From: Providencia vermicola
Lineage (GTDB): Bacteria; Pseudomonadota; Gammaproteobacteria; Enterobacterales; Enterobacteriaceae
Length of the DNA stretch: 64,000 bases
Direction: 5' to 3'
Assembly (NCBI RefSeq): GCF_020381325.1
Contig: NZ_JAGSPI010000013.1
Span: forward strand, 81,659 to 145,658
Made by a program: the position numbers and the translations under genes. Below, piece by piece: positions 39,021 to 49,818 of this stretch. The notes under the pieces were generated by a model. It searched no databases. It saw nothing but the letters and a program-made list of their open reading frames with translations, and was not told where the DNA came from. How positions within the stretch are numbered: the stretch's first letter is position 1; the number at the start of each line of letters is the position of its first letter.

Positions 39021-41648
39021 ATGAGTAAAAGCACCGCTGAGATCCGCCAAGCGTTTCTCGACTTTTTTCATACAAAAGGTCATCAGGTGGTCACCAGCAG
39101 TTCGCTAGTGCCTAACAATGACCCGACACTATTGTTCACAAACGCAGGGATGAACCAGTTCAAAGATGTATTTCTTGGCCTGGATAAAAGAGCATATTCC
39201 CGAGCGACAACTGCACAGCGCTGTGTGCGTGCAGGTGGTAAACATAACGACTTAGAAAACGTAGGTTATACAGCTCGTCACCATACATTCTTTGAAATGC
39301 TAGGTAACTTCAGCTTTGGTGACTACTTTAAGCACGATGCAATTCGCTTTGCTTGGGAATTACTGACAAGTGAAGAATGGTTTAACCTGCCAAAAGAAAG
39401 ATTGTGGGTCACTGTTTATGCAACAGATGATGAAGCCTATGATATTTGGAATAAAGAAATTGGTGTTCCAGTAGAGCGCATTATCCGTATCGGTGATAAC
39501 AAAGGCGCACCTTATGCCTCAGATAACTTCTGGCAGATGGGTGATACAGGTCCTTGCGGCCCTTGTACTGAAATTTTCTATGATCATGGCGATCATATCT
39601 GGGGTGGCCCTCCAGGCAGTCCAGAAGAAGACGGTGACCGATATATTGAAATCTGGAACCTTGTCTTCATGCAGTTTAACCGTCAATCAGATGGCACCAT
39701 GGAACCACTGCCGAAACCTTCTGTCGATACAGGAATGGGCTTAGAGCGTATCTCTGCGGTATTGCAACACGTCAATTCAAACTATGACATTGATATTTTC
39801 CGTGAATTAATTGCAGCAGCAGCGAAAGCGACAGGTGCTACCGATCTGGAAAATAAATCACTGCGTGTTATCGCTGACCATATTCGTTCTTGTGCTTTCC
39901 TTGTTAGTGATGGTGTTATTCCATCAAACGAAGGCCGTGGCTATGTTCTGCGTCGTATTATTCGTCGTGCGGTTCGTCATGGTTACATGCTTGGTGCTAA
40001 AGAAACGTTTTTCTACAAATTAGTTGCTCCATTGATCAAAGTGATGGGCTCGGCTGCTGAAGAACTTCAACGTCAACAAGCCATGGTTGAAAAAGTTCTG
40101 AAGACAGAAGAAGAGCAATTTGCACGTACTTTAGAGCGTGGCTTGCAATTATTAGATGAAGAACTGGCATCTTTAAAAGGGGATACCCTTGATGGTGAGG
40201 CTGCATTCCGCCTCTATGATACTTACGGTTTCCCAATCGACTTAACCGCTGATGTGTGCCGCGAGCGCAATATCAAAGTGGATGAAGACGGTTTTGAGCG
40301 TGCGATGGAAGACCAGCGTCGTCGTGCAAGAGAATCGAGTGGTTTTGGCGCTGACTATAACTCATTAATCAAAGTTGATAAGCACAGCGAATTCTCAGGT
40401 TACCAATATGATGAGCAACAAGCGACCATCACTGCATTATATAAAGATGGTCAGCCTGTTGATAGCTTAAATGTCGGTGAAGAAGGCTTAGTTATTCTTG
40501 ATAAAACCGCATTTTATGCCGAATCAGGTGGTCAGGTTGGGGACATTGGTTTCTTAAATAATGACAATGCTCGCTTCAATGTGACAGACACACAAAAATA
40601 TGGTCAAGCTATTGGGCATATCGGTAAAGTCGAATCAGGCTCATTAGTTGTTAACCATCGTATTACCGCTGTGGTCGATAGCGCAAGACGCAATGCGATT
40701 CGTTTGAATCACTCTGCAACGCACTTATTACATGCTGCGTTACGTCAAGTTCTTGGCGAACACGTATCTCAAAAAGGTTCACTTGTTAATGACAAGTACC
40801 TGCGTTTTGACTTCTCACATTTTGAAGCTATGACCCAAGCGCAACTTCGCCAAGTTGAAGACATTGTAAATGCTCAAATTCGCCAAAATTCAGAAATTGA
40901 AACTGAGTTGATGGATTTAGAGGGGGCGAAAGCGAAAGGGGCTATGGCATTATTCGGTGAAAAATACGAAGAACGTGTTCGCGTATTGAGCATGGGCGAT
41001 TTTTCTATTGAATTGTGCGGTGGTACACACGCAAAACGTACAGGTGATATTGGCCTGTTCCGTATTCTGAGTGAATCAGGAACAGCAGCGGGTGTTCGTC
41101 GTATTGAAGCAACAACAGGTGTAATGGCGATTGAAAGTGTTCACCATCAATCAGAGCAGCTTTCGGCAATCGCTCACCTATTAAAAGGTGATATTAATAG
41201 CCTCGTTGAGAAAGTGAAATCTGCGTTAGACAAATCTCGTCAGCTAGAAAAAGAGATTTTGCAACTAAAAGATCAACAAGCTTCTCAAGAAAGTGCTTCA
41301 CTAAGTAGCAAAGCAAAAGATGTGAAAGGCATCAAATTGTTAGTGAACCAATTAAGCGATACTGATCCTAAGCTATTGAGAACCATGGTTGATGATCTGA
41401 AAAATCAGTTGAAATCAGCGATTATCGTGCTTTCAACAACAAGTGGTGATAAAGTCAGTATGATCGTTGGTGTGACTAATGATTTGACTGCTAAAATTAA
41501 AGCAGGTGACTTGATCTCTTATGTTGCACAACAAGTAGGTGGTAAAGGTGGTGGGCGGCCTGACATGGCACAGGCAGGCGGTACTGACGTAAGTGCATTA
41601 CCTGCTGCAATGGCTAGTGTTGAAGAGTGGGTCGAATCACGACTGTAA
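39021..41648 (+). CDS. alaS: Alanyl-tRNA synthetase
   Basis: AlaS charges tRNA-Ala. The 875 residues match E. coli (876). The class II catalytic domain is at the N-terminus ([36 protein letters not shown]), the editing domain has the zinc residues in [14 protein letters not shown] (near residue 565) and [13 protein letters not shown] (near 665), and the C-Ala domain ends with [15 protein letters not shown]. The gene lies between recA and csrA as in E. coli. Confidence 0.99.
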   Translation: MSKSTAEIRQAFLDFFHTKGHQVVTSSSLVPNNDPTLLFTNAGMNQFKDVFLGLDKRAYSRATTAQRCVRAGGKHNDLENVGYTARHHTFFEMLGNFSFGDYFKHDAIRFAWELLTSEEWFNLPKERLWVTVYATDDEAYDIWNKEIGVPVERIIRIGDNKGAPYASDNFWQMGDTGPCGPCTEIFYDHGDHIWGGPPGSPEEDGDRYIEIWNLVFMQFNRQSDGTMEPLPKPSVDTGMGLERISAVLQHVNSNYDIDIFRELIAAAAKATGATDLENKSLRVIADHIRSCAFLVSDGVIPSNEGRGYVLRRIIRRAVRHGYMLGAKETFFYKLVAPLIKVMGSAAEELQRQQAMVEKVLKTEEEQFARTLERGLQLLDEELASLKGDTLDGEAAFRLYDTYGFPIDLTADVCRERNIKVDEDGFERAMEDQRRRARESSGFGADYNSLIKVDKHSEFSGYQYDEQQATITALYKDGQPVDSLNVGEEGLVILDKTAFYAESGGQVGDIGFLNNDNARFNVTDTQKYGQAIGHIGKVESGSLVVNHRITAVVDSARRNAIRLNHSATHLLHAALRQVLGEHVSQKGSLVNDKYLRFDFSHFEAMTQAQLRQVEDIVNAQIRQNSEIETELMDLEGAKAKGAMALFGEKYEERVRVLSMGDFSIELCGGTHAKRTGDIGLFRILSESGTAAGVRRIEATTGVMAIESVHHQSEQLSAIAHLLKGDINSLVEKVKSALDKSRQLEKEILQLKDQQASQESASLSSKAKDVKGIKLLVNQLSDTDPKLLRTMVDDLKNQLKSAIIVLSTTSGDKVSMIVGVTNDLTAKIKAGDLISYVAQQVGGKGGGRPDMAQAGGTDVSALPAAMASVEEWVESRL

Positions 41649-41658
41649 GTACTTACCA

Positions 41659-41690
41659 AAAGTTGCCTTGTAGAAATATAAGGCAACTTT
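41659..41690. terminator. alaS terminator
   Basis: A perfect 11-bp stem (AAAGTTGCCTT with AAGGCAACTTT) surrounds a 10-base loop, about 10 bases after the alaS stop. The T run is only the three T of the right arm, so termination may be partial and some transcripts may continue to csrA. Confidence 0.6.
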
Positions 41691-41879
41691 AAATCTGTTG
41701 CGGCATTGTTAATGTATTGCTTGTAGTGCTATATTTTGCTTGTAAATAATTAGAATGATTGCCTTGATGGCATCAATGCTTTAGGTGCATGTCATTACTT
41801 TACGTTTTCACGGTGTGTGATGGACAATAGCGGGGGATACCTAGAGACCCGACTCTTTTAATATTTCAAGGAGCAAAGA

Positions 41880-42065
41880 ATGCTTATTCTGACTCGTCGA
41901 GTTGGTGAAACACTCATGATAGGCGATGAGGTAACAGTTACTGTATTGGGTGTTAAAGGCAACCAAGTTCGTATTGGTGTTAATGCCCCAAAAGAAGTTT
42001 CTGTTCACCGTGAAGAAATTTATCAACGGATCCAGGCCGAAAAGACTCAACCAGATAATCAATAA
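41880..42065 (+). CDS. csrA: Carbon storage regulator CsrA
   Basis: CsrA is a dimeric RNA-binding protein that blocks translation or alters stability of target mRNAs by binding GGA motifs. The 61 residues match E. coli across almost the whole length ([32 protein letters not shown]). AAGGAG lies upstream of the ATG. It sits between alaS and the Ser/Arg tRNA cluster, as in E. coli. Confidence 0.99.
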   Translation: MLILTRRVGETLMIGDEVTVTVLGVKGNQVRIGVNAPKEVSVHREEIYQRIQAEKTQPDNQ

Positions 42066-42500
42066 TAATGAATAAGCGTCCAATGATTGATCACACAGCA
42101 AGAATGGGCGCTTGTCTTACTGCGTTTTAATAATTTTTACGTTCTCAAACTTCGTTTCATTTGCTTCACTCACTTATTTCGTTGAGCGTGATGATGCATT
42201 GTCAGCAAACACCTTTTCATCTTTGTTTATAATTGCGCCGTATCATGGTGGCGAGCAAATAATTTTTTGGTTCAAAAGTAATTTTATCCCTCTCATTTTT
42301 ATTCATAAAGTAAGTTATTTAAGGGCTGAAAAAGTTCTTTTTCGGTGTTAAACTAAGCATCTTGCTTGTGAAATGTGCAAACAGACTGCGGAATGCAAAA
42401 AGTTTGGAAAAATTGTTTGACTTCTAAGTCTAGGAAAGTAATATGTGCGCCACACAGAGACGAGATGTTTGAAAAAACAAATCATGTGTAACTAAAATAT
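42066..42500. other. csrA-tRNA intergenic region (435 bp)
   Basis: Soon after csrA there is an imperfect hairpin with arms AAGCGTCC and GGGCGCTT (about 42074-42114), a possible csrA terminator. The rest is AT-rich with no convincing gene; an open frame at 42112-42351 has no recognisable protein and no ribosome site. A strong tRNA promoter lies at 42417-42444. Confidence 0.6.
42417..42444 (+). promoter_or_regulatory. Promoter of the tRNA-Ser/Arg cluster
   Basis: TTGACT (42417-42422) and TAATAT (42439-42444) are 16 bases apart and are followed by a GC-rich discriminator GTGCGCC, typical of stable RNA promoters under stringent control. The tRNA-Ser gene begins 57 bases later. Confidence 0.8.
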
Positions 42501-42593
42501 GGTGAGGTGGCCGAGAGGCTGAAGGCGCTCCCCTGCTAAGGGAGTATGCGGTCAAAAGCTGCATCGAGGGTTCGAATCCCTCCCTCACCGCCA
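42501..42593 (+). tRNA. serV: tRNA-Ser(GCU)
   Basis: A 93-base class II tRNA with a long variable arm, encoded CCA, the GGTTCGAATCC-type T arm and the anticodon GCT in CCCCTGCTAAGGG. It leads the cluster, as serV does in E. coli. Confidence 0.97.
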
Positions 42594-42604
42594 TTTTAGA
42601 TTAT

Positions 42605-42681
42605 GCATCCGTAGCTCAGCTGGATAGAGTACTCGGCTACGAACCGAGCGGTCGGAGGTTCGAATCCTCCCGGATGCACCA
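42605..42681 (+). tRNA. tRNA-Arg(ACG), copy 1
   Basis: A 77-base tRNA with encoded CCA, acceptor stem GCATCCG/CGGATGC and anticodon ACG in CGGCTACGAACCG; A34 is edited to inosine by TadA. It is identical to the two following copies. Confidence 0.98.
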
Positions 42682-42826
42682 TATTAACCCTACAGGGAAG
42701 CCTAGTTGGGTTCTATTTTGGTTCTACTTAGTGAGTAATCAAAATAGCGCAGTAACGAAGAAATTGATTTACAGAAGTAGATGTTGATAAGAAGTTTGAG
42801 AGAGAAGCACGTCTTGCAGTAACTAT

Positions 42827-42903
42827 GCATCCGTAGCTCAGCTGGATAGAGTACTCGGCTACGAACCGAGCGGTCGGAGGTTCGAATCCTCCCGGATGCA
42901 CCA
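42827..42903 (+). tRNA. tRNA-Arg(ACG), copy 2
   Basis: Identical in sequence to copies 1 and 3, with encoded CCA. A 145-base spacer separates it from copy 1, longer than the 90-base spacer before copy 3. Confidence 0.98.
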
Positions 42904-42993
42904 TCTCTTAGCTAATTAGTTAGCGTATCAATAATCCATTTAGTGTATACATTCTCAGTTATTGAATTAATCGATATTTATCGACAGAATTTT

Positions 42994-43070
42994 GCATCCG
43001 TAGCTCAGCTGGATAGAGTACTCGGCTACGAACCGAGCGGTCGGAGGTTCGAATCCTCCCGGATGCACCA
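42994..43070 (+). tRNA. tRNA-Arg(ACG), copy 3
   Basis: Identical to copies 1 and 2. It is followed by a strong terminator and then gshA. E. coli has four such genes at this place. Confidence 0.98.
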
Positions 43071-43081
43071 TAACAAGAAAG

Positions 43082-43108
43082 ACTCCTCAATTTGAGGAGT
43101 TTTTTTTT
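43082..43108 (+). terminator. Terminator of the tRNA cluster
   Basis: The stem ACTCCTCA/TGAGGAGT with a 3-base loop is followed by a run of eight or more T, 11 bases after the last tRNA. Confidence 0.95.
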
Positions 43109-43256
43109 GCCTGAAAAGTCAATTAAATAACATTTCCGATGCATCTTTTGTTTTAATCCCTCCTAAACCACACATCTAGACAGCGACAATTTATGTGATT
43201 TAAGCTAAAGTAATTGCCTTAATAAAATAAATTAACATCACAGGCGGGAGGTCGAT

Positions 43257-44822
43257 TTGATCCCGGACGTATCGAAAGCGCTCTCATGGTTAGAGGCGCA
43301 CCCAGAAACACTAAATGGTATTCAACGTGGTATTGAGCGCGAAACATTGCGTGTGACGCCTACAGGCTCAATTGCAGAAACGTTGCACCCTGAAGGGCTG
43401 GGACAAGCTTTAACACATAAATGGATCACGACAGATTTTGCGGAGTCCTTACTCGAATTTATTACTCCCGTAGATAAAAGTATCAGCCATAACTTGGCTT
43501 TTCTCAGGGATTTACACCGTTATACTGCACGTCACCTTCAAGATGAAAGAATGTGGCCACTCAGTATGCCGTGCTTTATCGAAAGTGAAGATAAAATCAC
43601 TCTTGCTCAATATGGTACTTCTAACGTCGGGCGTTTTAAAACCTTATACCGTGAAGGCCTTAAAAATCGTTATGGCGCATTGATGCAGACGATAGCAGGG
43701 GTGCATTATAACTTTTCTTTGCCAACTGAATTTTGGCAGGCATGGGCGGGTGTTGATGATCCTGACAGCGAAAGTGGTAAAGAAAAAATTTCTGATGGCT
43801 ATTTACGCTTGATCAGAAACTACTATCGCTTTGGTTGGGTGATCCCATATTTATTCGGTGCATCTCCTGCCATTTGTGGCTCTTTCTTAAAAGACAGAGA
43901 TACCACGCTCACATTCGATAAAACAGAATGTGGAACTTACTATTTACCTTATGCGACGTCTTTGCGCATGAGCGATTTGGGTTATACCAATAAATCACAG
44001 AGTGATTTGAATATCACATTCAATAAGCTAGGTGAATATGTTGAAAACCTGAAAAAAGCCATTCATAAGCCTTCCGCTGAGTTTGAAAAGCTAGGTGTGA
44101 AAAAAGATGGTAAATACGTTCAGCTTAACTCTAACGTGTTGCAAATTGAAAATGAGCTCTATGCCCCAATAAGACCTAAACGCGTTCCTAAAGGCTCAGA
44201 GTCCCCTTCTGATGCATTATTGCGTGGTGGTATTGAGTACATTGAAGTACGTTCTTTGGACATCAACCCATTTAGTGCGATTGGGGTGAATGAAACCCAA
44301 GCGCGATTTGTTGATCTATTCTTAATATGGTGCGTGCTCGCTGATGCGCCAGAAATGAATGCGCAAGAACTTGATTGTTGTCGTCAAAACTGGAACCGTG
44401 TGATCCTCGAAGGGCGCAAGCCTGGTCAAGTGATTGGTTTTGGTTGTGGCAGCGAAGTGAAACCGTTAGTGGAAGTTGGCCAGCAATTATTTAATGATTT
44501 AATTCGTGTCGCTGAAGTGCTCGACACTTGCTGTGATGCGAAATATCAAGATGTTTGCCATCAGTTTGTTGCGATGTTTGAAGACCCAACCCTGACATAC
44601 TCTGCGTTAGTTATGGATGAGATGTTAGAAAAAGGCATCGGTGGTTATGGGTTAGAATTAGCTGAAAAATATTTTGAACAGCTAATCAATGAGCCGTATG
44701 AAGTGATCACAGAAGAACAGTTTGAACAAGCAAGGTTAGCATCTATTGAGAAACAAGCGACGATGGAGCGGAGCGAAACTGAACTCTTTGAAGACTATCT
44801 ACGTATTCATGCAGGACGCTAA
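43257..44822 (+). CDS. gshA: Glutamate-cysteine ligase
   Basis: GshA makes gamma-glutamylcysteine, the first and rate-limiting step of glutathione synthesis; GshB is encoded at the left end of the window. The start is TTG ([12 protein letters not shown] follows), as in E. coli, with GGGAGG upstream; the rare start probably lowers translation. Typical regions are [13 protein letters not shown] (ATP/metal site near residue 21-33), [29 protein letters not shown] and [12 protein letters not shown]. The 521 residues match E. coli (518). luxS follows. Confidence 0.98.
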   Translation: MIPDVSKALSWLEAHPETLNGIQRGIERETLRVTPTGSIAETLHPEGLGQALTHKWITTDFAESLLEFITPVDKSISHNLAFLRDLHRYTARHLQDERMWPLSMPCFIESEDKITLAQYGTSNVGRFKTLYREGLKNRYGALMQTIAGVHYNFSLPTEFWQAWAGVDDPDSESGKEKISDGYLRLIRNYYRFGWVIPYLFGASPAICGSFLKDRDTTLTFDKTECGTYYLPYATSLRMSDLGYTNKSQSDLNITFNKLGEYVENLKKAIHKPSAEFEKLGVKKDGKYVQLNSNVLQIENELYAPIRPKRVPKGSESPSDALLRGGIEYIEVRSLDINPFSAIGVNETQARFVDLFLIWCVLADAPEMNAQELDCCRQNWNRVILEGRKPGQVIGFGCGSEVKPLVEVGQQLFNDLIRVAEVLDTCCDAKYQDVCHQFVAMFEDPTLTYSALVMDEMLEKGIGGYGLELAEKYFEQLINEPYEVITEEQFEQARLASIEKQATMERSETELFEDYLRIHAGR

Positions 44823-44829
44823 AAGAAAG

Positions 44830-44848
44830 TGGCCACTCAAGGTGGCCA
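44830..44848. terminator. Hairpin after gshA
   Basis: A perfect 7-bp stem (TGGCCAC with GTGGCCA) surrounds a 5-base loop just after the gshA stop. No T run follows, so termination is uncertain. Confidence 0.5.
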
Positions 44849-44976
44849 AATAAAAATCTCTTAGAGAATTAGGGATGATAACAATTGCGCGTCTTTCACT
44901 AATTCAGACTTCGCATTTTCAAAATAGTTTCATTTATTTTCAAAATAAATTTTTTAATTTTTGAGGAGGTCACGAA

Positions 44977-45492
44977 ATGCCATTATTAGATAGCTTTACT
45001 GTCGATCATACTCGCATGGCAGCCCCCGCTGTTCGTGTGGCAAAAACGATGAAAACGCCAAGTGGTGACACCATCACTGTTTTTGATTTGCGTTTTACCG
45101 TGCCAAATGAAGAGGCTATGACGGAAAAAGGGACTCACACATTAGAACACTTGTTTGCAGGTTTTATGCGTGACCACCTTAACGGCAACGGCGTCGAAAT
45201 TATCGATATCTCCCCGATGGGCTGCCGTACAGGTTTTTATATGAGCTTGATTGGCCAACCTGCTGAGCAGCGTGTTGCTGATGCATGGAAAGCCGCAATG
45301 GAAGATGTTTTAAACGTCAAAGACCAAAATAAAATCCCTGAGTTAAACGTATATCAGTGTGGTACCTATAAAATGCATTCACTGGAAGAAGCTCAGCAAA
45401 TCGCACGTAATGTGTTGTCATCAAATATTGGTATCAATAAAAATGACGATTTAGCATTACCTGCAGATAAGCTGGAACAGCTTCACGTTTAA
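44977..45492 (+). CDS. luxS: S-ribosylhomocysteine lyase
   Basis: LuxS splits S-ribosylhomocysteine into homocysteine and the precursor of autoinducer-2, in the activated methyl cycle. The 171 residues match E. coli. Zinc ligands H54 and H58 are in [11 protein letters not shown], the catalytic cysteine is in [11 protein letters not shown], and the third ligand cysteine is in [19 protein letters not shown] precedes the ATG. A terminator follows, and yfjD is convergent. Confidence 0.99.
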   Translation: MPLLDSFTVDHTRMAAPAVRVAKTMKTPSGDTITVFDLRFTVPNEEAMTEKGTHTLEHLFAGFMRDHLNGNGVEIIDISPMGCRTGFYMSLIGQPAEQRVADAWKAAMEDVLNVKDQNKIPELNVYQCGTYKMHSLEEAQQIARNVLSSNIGINKNDDLALPADKLEQLHV

Positions 45493-45515
45493 TCTCTAGG
45501 TGTGCTCTTATGAAA

Positions 45516-45548
45516 AAAGCGCCTTAAACATGTTGGCGCTTTATTTTT
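45516..45548 (+). terminator. luxS terminator
   Basis: The stem AAAGCGCC/GGCGCTTT surrounds an 11-base loop and is followed by ATTTTT, between convergent luxS and yfjD. Confidence 0.8.
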
Positions 45549-45558
45549 GGCGAAAAGT

Positions 45559-46845
45559 TTATAAGTCGGGGACTTGCGAGCTAAAAGTGAGCGGTGTGAT
45601 CCTCACTTGCTTGATGGTGTTTTCATTCATCGCTAACACTTCAATCATGTAATGACCCACTACGATTTGCTCTTCAAGCTGTGGAATATCGCCAATGACC
45701 TCTAATACCATGCCGTTAACCGTCCTAGGGCCGTCTACAGGCAAATTCCAATCAAAAGCCTTATTTAGGTCACGGATATTAGCAGTACCGTCCACCAGGA
45801 TGCTACCATCACTTTGAGGTAGAACCTCTTCTGCTAAAGACGGTGACATCGATGTGGTAAAATCACCAACAATTTCTTCTAATATATCCTCTACCGTGAT
45901 AAGCCCTTGAATTTCGCCATACTCATCCACAATAATCCCTAACTTTTCTTTTTTGTGTTGGAAATTAATGAGCTGAACATTTAGTGGTGTACTATTTGGG
46001 ATGAAATAAATGTTATCTGCGGCTTTTATCAGGTTTTGTTTATTGAACTCTCGTTTTTCCATCATCAATCGATAAGCTTCTCGGACACGCAAAATCCCTA
46101 TTGAATCATCGAGAGAATCGCGATAAAGCACAATTCGACCGTGGGGGGAATGTGTAAGTTGTCTGATGATTGATTTCCAATCATCATTAACGTCAATGCC
46201 TACAATTTCATTTCTTGGCAGCATGATGTCACCCACCGTCACTTTGTCTAAATCCAGTATTGAAATCAGCATATCTTGATTGCGGCGGCTAATTTTATGC
46301 TTTGATTCATTGACAATAGTACGCAGCTCTTCTTTGTTTACCGCATCTGTGCGAGCCGTTAAGGAGCGAATGCCTAAACAACGCAAAAGTAGTGCAGAAA
46401 TAGTATTAAAGGTCCATACCACAGGCATCATAATGATTTGCAAAGGCTTGAGAAAGTAGCTGCTGGGAAAGGCGATTCTTTCCGGATAGAGCGCGGCTAA
46501 TGTTTTTGGCATCACTTCTGCAAAAATAAGGATCACAAACGTTAAGATCCCCGTTGCCATCGCGACACCCGCGTTACCATATAAGCGAATACCAATGATG
46601 GTGGCTAAGGCTGAGGCGACGATATTAATTAAGTTATTGCCAATCAGGACAAGGCTGAGCAGTTTGTCGGGGTGTTTTAGCAGTTTTTCGACACGAATTG
46701 CCGAACGATTACCTTGTTTTGCCAAGTGTTTTAAGCGATAGCGATTTAATGTCATCATCCCAGTCTCCGAGGCAGAGAAGTAGGCTGACATAAAAATTAA
46801 AACAATCAGTATGATGATTAGCGTACTGGTAGACACATCATCCAA
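45559..46845 (-). CDS. yfjD: CNNM/CorB-type membrane protein with CBS domains
   Basis: YfjD (CorB in Salmonella usage) belongs to the CNNM/HlyC-CorC group linked to magnesium or cobalt transport. It has an N-terminal DUF21 domain with about four hydrophobic segments (residues about 7-155; SASETGMMTLNRYRLKHL near 25-42), a CBS pair (GDIMLPRNEIVGID near 205, LITVEDILEEIVGD near 315) and a C-terminal CorC_HlyC domain. The 428 residues are normal. ypjD lies upstream on the same strand; both neighbour ffh as in E. coli. Confidence 0.93.
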   Translation of the reverse strand: MDDVSTSTLIIILIVLIFMSAYFSASETGMMTLNRYRLKHLAKQGNRSAIRVEKLLKHPDKLLSLVLIGNNLINIVASALATIIGIRLYGNAGVAMATGILTFVILIFAEVMPKTLAALYPERIAFPSSYFLKPLQIIMMPVVWTFNTISALLLRCLGIRSLTARTDAVNKEELRTIVNESKHKISRRNQDMLISILDLDKVTVGDIMLPRNEIVGIDVNDDWKSIIRQLTHSPHGRIVLYRDSLDDSIGILRVREAYRLMMEKREFNKQNLIKAADNIYFIPNSTPLNVQLINFQHKKEKLGIIVDEYGEIQGLITVEDILEEIVGDFTTSMSPSLAEEVLPQSDGSILVDGTANIRDLNKAFDWNLPVDGPRTVNGMVLEVIGDIPQLEEQIVVGHYMIEVLAMNENTIKQVRITPLTFSSQVPDL

Positions 46846-46885
46846 AACAAGGTTCCTTATTGCAATATGGAAAGGTTAGAAAAAC

Positions 46886-47677
46886 TCAAGGTACCATAAA
46901 CTGTTGGAGTAGACGGTTACCAAAAAAAGCCATCGTTAAAATGATTGAGCCAGCAACATGGAAGAATAAAACGCGTTTTCCGCGCCAGCCGCCGTGGAAA
47001 TGGCCCCAAAGCAAAGTAATGTAGACAAACCAAGCAATCACTGATAACACAGATTTATGGATATTTTCTTTATCAAAGATATTATCCATATAAATAAACC
47101 CTGTGCATAAAGTCAGAGTCAGTAAAATGACACCCACTTGGGTGATGTGAAACATTTTACGCTCTACCACCATCATTGGCGGCATATCAGGGCTAAATTT
47201 TAAGGTTTTATTTTTGAGTTGGTGATCAATTAACGCAACTTGAAATGCATACAAGGCAGCAATAAGTAGCGTGGCATAGCTTAATAAGGCTAAGCCAATA
47301 TGTACAAATAGAGGCACGCTGGCTTCTAGGTGAGTAATAAACTCACCAGGCATAATGGTAGAAAGCATTAAATTAATGATAGCGAAACTGTACACTATCG
47401 GGGTTAGATACCACGCTTTTCCCCAATAGGCGACAACCGTCATAATTAAGCACATCAGTAAACTCACCGCTGAACCAAGGTTTAATAGGGTGAGATTCTG
47501 CCCTTCGGCCTCACTAAAAATGAGTAATTTTAGTGTGATGGCGTGCGTTACTAATGCAATAATCGCAAGTAGCATCGCCAAACGGCGATAAAGGGGTTGT
47601 TTGCGCACTTGACCTGGGACGATCAGCAGTAGGCTAATCATGTATGTACAAACTGCTATGACTGCAAATACTGGCAT
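46886..47677 (-). CDS. ypjD: CcsA/cytochrome c assembly-like membrane protein YpjD
   Basis: YpjD is an eight-helix inner-membrane protein with a cytochrome c assembly (CcsA/HemX-like) domain; its role is not settled, and Salmonella literature names it CorE for an effect on divalent cations. The 263 residues equal the E. coli length. The family tail WGHFHGGWRGKRVLFFHVAG is seen near residue 230. The gene is divergent from ffh and precedes yfjD by 40 bases. Confidence 0.93.
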   Translation of the reverse strand: MPVFAVIAVCTYMISLLLIVPGQVRKQPLYRRLAMLLAIIALVTHAITLKLLIFSEAEGQNLTLLNLGSAVSLLMCLIMTVVAYWGKAWYLTPIVYSFAIINLMLSTIMPGEFITHLEASVPLFVHIGLALLSYATLLIAALYAFQVALIDHQLKNKTLKFSPDMPPMMVVERKMFHITQVGVILLTLTLCTGFIYMDNIFDKENIHKSVLSVIAWFVYITLLWGHFHGGWRGKRVLFFHVAGSIILTMAFFGNRLLQQFMVP

Positions 47678-48053
47678 AGTATAGTGTCGATATTCATTTT
47701 TAGTGGAAAGTTATTTTATAGTATAACGTGTACGGGAGCAGGCTCCAACTATTGGCCGCGCCAATAGCGGTATATTCACGATAGATAGCATTTCATGTAC
47801 CTATAGGATTGTACAGATAACAATGAAACTAACGCTATCATAGCTTGTATAATCTGTTTCAAACAGAGGGCAGCGAAAAAATAGCGGGTGTGGTACAATC
47901 GGGGAAATATTTTTTATCGTGCTTTTTCCTTCATTTGATTGAAGGTTTGCTACTTATAATTCAACTTGTTGACACTAAAACACTTGAAATTAGGTGTACT
48001 AGCAACCAGATCAGGCTAAACATCGGCCCATCAACAGAATTGAGCTAAGACAT
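47678..48053. other. ypjD-ffh divergent intergenic region (376 bp)
   Basis: This carries the promoters of the two divergent genes. A short perfect palindrome TATTGGC-CGC-GCCAATA at 47750-47766 may be an operator or hairpin. I see no gene. Confidence 0.5.
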
Positions 48054-49415
48054 ATGTTTGATAATTTAAGCGACAGACTCTCGCGCACGTTGCGCAATAT
48101 CAGCGGACGTGGACGTCTCACTGATGACAATATTAAAGATACATTACGTGAAGTTCGCATGGCATTGCTGGAAGCCGACGTAGCGTTACCAGTTGTCCGT
48201 GAATTTATCCAGAAAGTCAAAGAAAGTGCCGTTGGTCAAGATGTAAATAAAAGCTTAACTCCAGGCCAAGAGTTCATCAAAATTGTTCAAAATGAACTGA
48301 CTCGAGCGATGGGGGAAGAAAACCATCAACTCAACTTGTCGGCTCAGCCGCCTGCGGTTGTCTTAATGGCGGGTTTACAAGGTGCGGGTAAAACAACCAG
48401 CGTTGCGAAACTAGGTAAACATTTAAAAGAAAAGCAAAAGAAAAAAGTTTTAGTGGTCTCTGCTGACGTCTACCGCCCAGCGGCGATCAAACAGCTTGAA
48501 ACTTTAGCTGAATCTGTTGGTATTGATTTTTTCCCATCAGATGTGCAAGAAAAGCCCGCAGCTATTGTGCAAAAAGCGTTAAAGCACGCTCAACTTCAAT
48601 TCTATGATGTATTATTAGTGGATACCGCAGGTCGCTTACACGTTGATGAAGCGATGATGGAAGAAATCCAAGAAGTCCATCGTATTATTAAACCTGTGGA
48701 AACCTTGTTCGTCGTCGATGCGATGACGGGGCAGGATGCAGCGAACACCGCAAAAGCGTTTAACGAAGCCTTACCACTGACAGGGGTTGTATTAACCAAA
48801 GTTGATGGTGATGCGCGTGGTGGTGCAGCGTTGTCGATTCGTGCAATCACAGGTAAGCCAATTAAATTCTTAGGGGTTGGTGAAAAAACGGATGCCTTAG
48901 AACCGTTCCATCCAGAACGTGTTGCATCCCGTATCCTTGGAATGGGGGATGTGATTTCTCTGATTGAAGAGATTGAGCACAAAGTTGACCGTGATGAAGC
49001 AGAAAAATTAGCGAAAAAACTAAAAACGGGTGATGGTTTTGATTTAAATGACTTTTTAAGTCAATTAAAACAAATGCGTAATATGGGCGGCATGGCGAGC
49101 ATGATGAGCAAAATGCCGGGAATGTCCCAGTTACCAGATGCTGTTAAATCCCAAATGGATGATAAAATCACGGTTCGTATGGAAGCGATGATTAACTCCA
49201 TGACGCGCAAAGAGCGCGAAAAACCAGAAATTATTAAAGGTTCTCGTAAACGCCGTATTGCGGCAGGTTCGGGAACGACCGTGCAAGAAGTTAACCGCCT
49301 TTTAAAACAATTTGATGATATGCAACGCATGATGAAGAAAATGAAAAAAGGTGGCTTAGCCAAGATGATGCGCGGCATGAAGGGTATGATGCCTCCGGGT
49401 TTTCCGGGGCGTTAA
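48054..49415 (+). CDS. ffh: Signal recognition particle protein Ffh
   Basis: Ffh is the SRP54 GTPase that binds signal sequences of inner-membrane proteins together with 4.5S RNA. The 453 residues match E. coli. It has an N domain, a GTPase G domain (GLQGAGKTTSVAKLGKHL near residues 103-120; VDTAGRLHVDE near 190; TKVDGDARGGAAL near 245) and a methionine-rich M domain (MRNMGGMASMMSKMPGM, MQRMMKKMKKGGLAKMM). Confidence 0.99.
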   Translation: MFDNLSDRLSRTLRNISGRGRLTDDNIKDTLREVRMALLEADVALPVVREFIQKVKESAVGQDVNKSLTPGQEFIKIVQNELTRAMGEENHQLNLSAQPPAVVLMAGLQGAGKTTSVAKLGKHLKEKQKKKVLVVSADVYRPAAIKQLETLAESVGIDFFPSDVQEKPAAIVQKALKHAQLQFYDVLLVDTAGRLHVDEAMMEEIQEVHRIIKPVETLFVVDAMTGQDAANTAKAFNEALPLTGVVLTKVDGDARGGAALSIRAITGKPIKFLGVGEKTDALEPFHPERVASRILGMGDVISLIEEIEHKVDRDEAEKLAKKLKTGDGFDLNDFLSQLKQMRNMGGMASMMSKMPGMSQLPDAVKSQMDDKITVRMEAMINSMTRKEREKPEIIKGSRKRRIAAGSGTTVQEVNRLLKQFDDMQRMMKKMKKGGLAKMMRGMKGMMPPGFPGR

Positions 49416-49493
49416 ACAATAAAGCCTCAAACAAAACGCACTTTTGATTGATTTTTGCGTCAAAGTAAGTAAACTTTTCGGGCTTTTTATATG

Positions 49494-49535
49494 ACAGCCG
49501 GACTCTATCCCTCGATGGAGTCTGGTTGTTTTGTT
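49494..49535 (+). terminator. Hairpin between ffh and rpsP
   Basis: The arms ACAGCCGGACTC and GAGTCTGGTTGT pair over 12 positions, two of them G-T, with a 12-base loop that can pair further. TTTTGTT follows, 17 bases before the rpsP start. It can act as the ffh terminator or an attenuator in the rpsP leader. Confidence 0.75.
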
Positions 49536-49551
49536 AACTAATGAGGATGTT

Positions 49552-49800
49552 ATGGTAACAATTCGTTTATCTCGTGGCGGCGCTAAAAAACGTCCGTTCT
49601 ACCAAATCGTTGTAACCGATAGCCGCAATGCGCGTGACGGTCGTTTCATTGAGCGTATCGGTTTCTTCAACCCGATCGCTTCAGGTCAAGCAGAAGAACT
49701 GCGTTTAGACTTGGACCGTGTTGAGCATTGGGTTGGCTTAGGCGCAACTATTTCTGACCGTGTTGCACAACTGGTCAAACAAGCTAAGAAAGCAGCTTAA
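49552..49800 (+). CDS. rpsP: 30S ribosomal protein S16
   Basis: S16 is a small-subunit assembly protein. The start at 49552 follows GAGGATGTT and gives [19 protein letters not shown] and 82 residues, exactly as in E. coli; the in-frame TTG/ATG-like codons upstream lie in the leader hairpin region. It opens the rpsP-rimM-trmD-rplS operon. Confidence 0.98.
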   Translation: MVTIRLSRGGAKKRPFYQIVVTDSRNARDGRFIERIGFFNPIASGQAEELRLDLDRVEHWVGLGATISDRVAQLVKQAKKAA

Positions 49801-49818
49801 TCTGTCGCGGTGGTAACA

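Noticed and set aside
42112..42351. Open frame of 79 codons after csrA
   Set aside because: It has no Shine-Dalgarno, no recognisable family and lies in AT-rich DNA before a tRNA promoter; likely chance.
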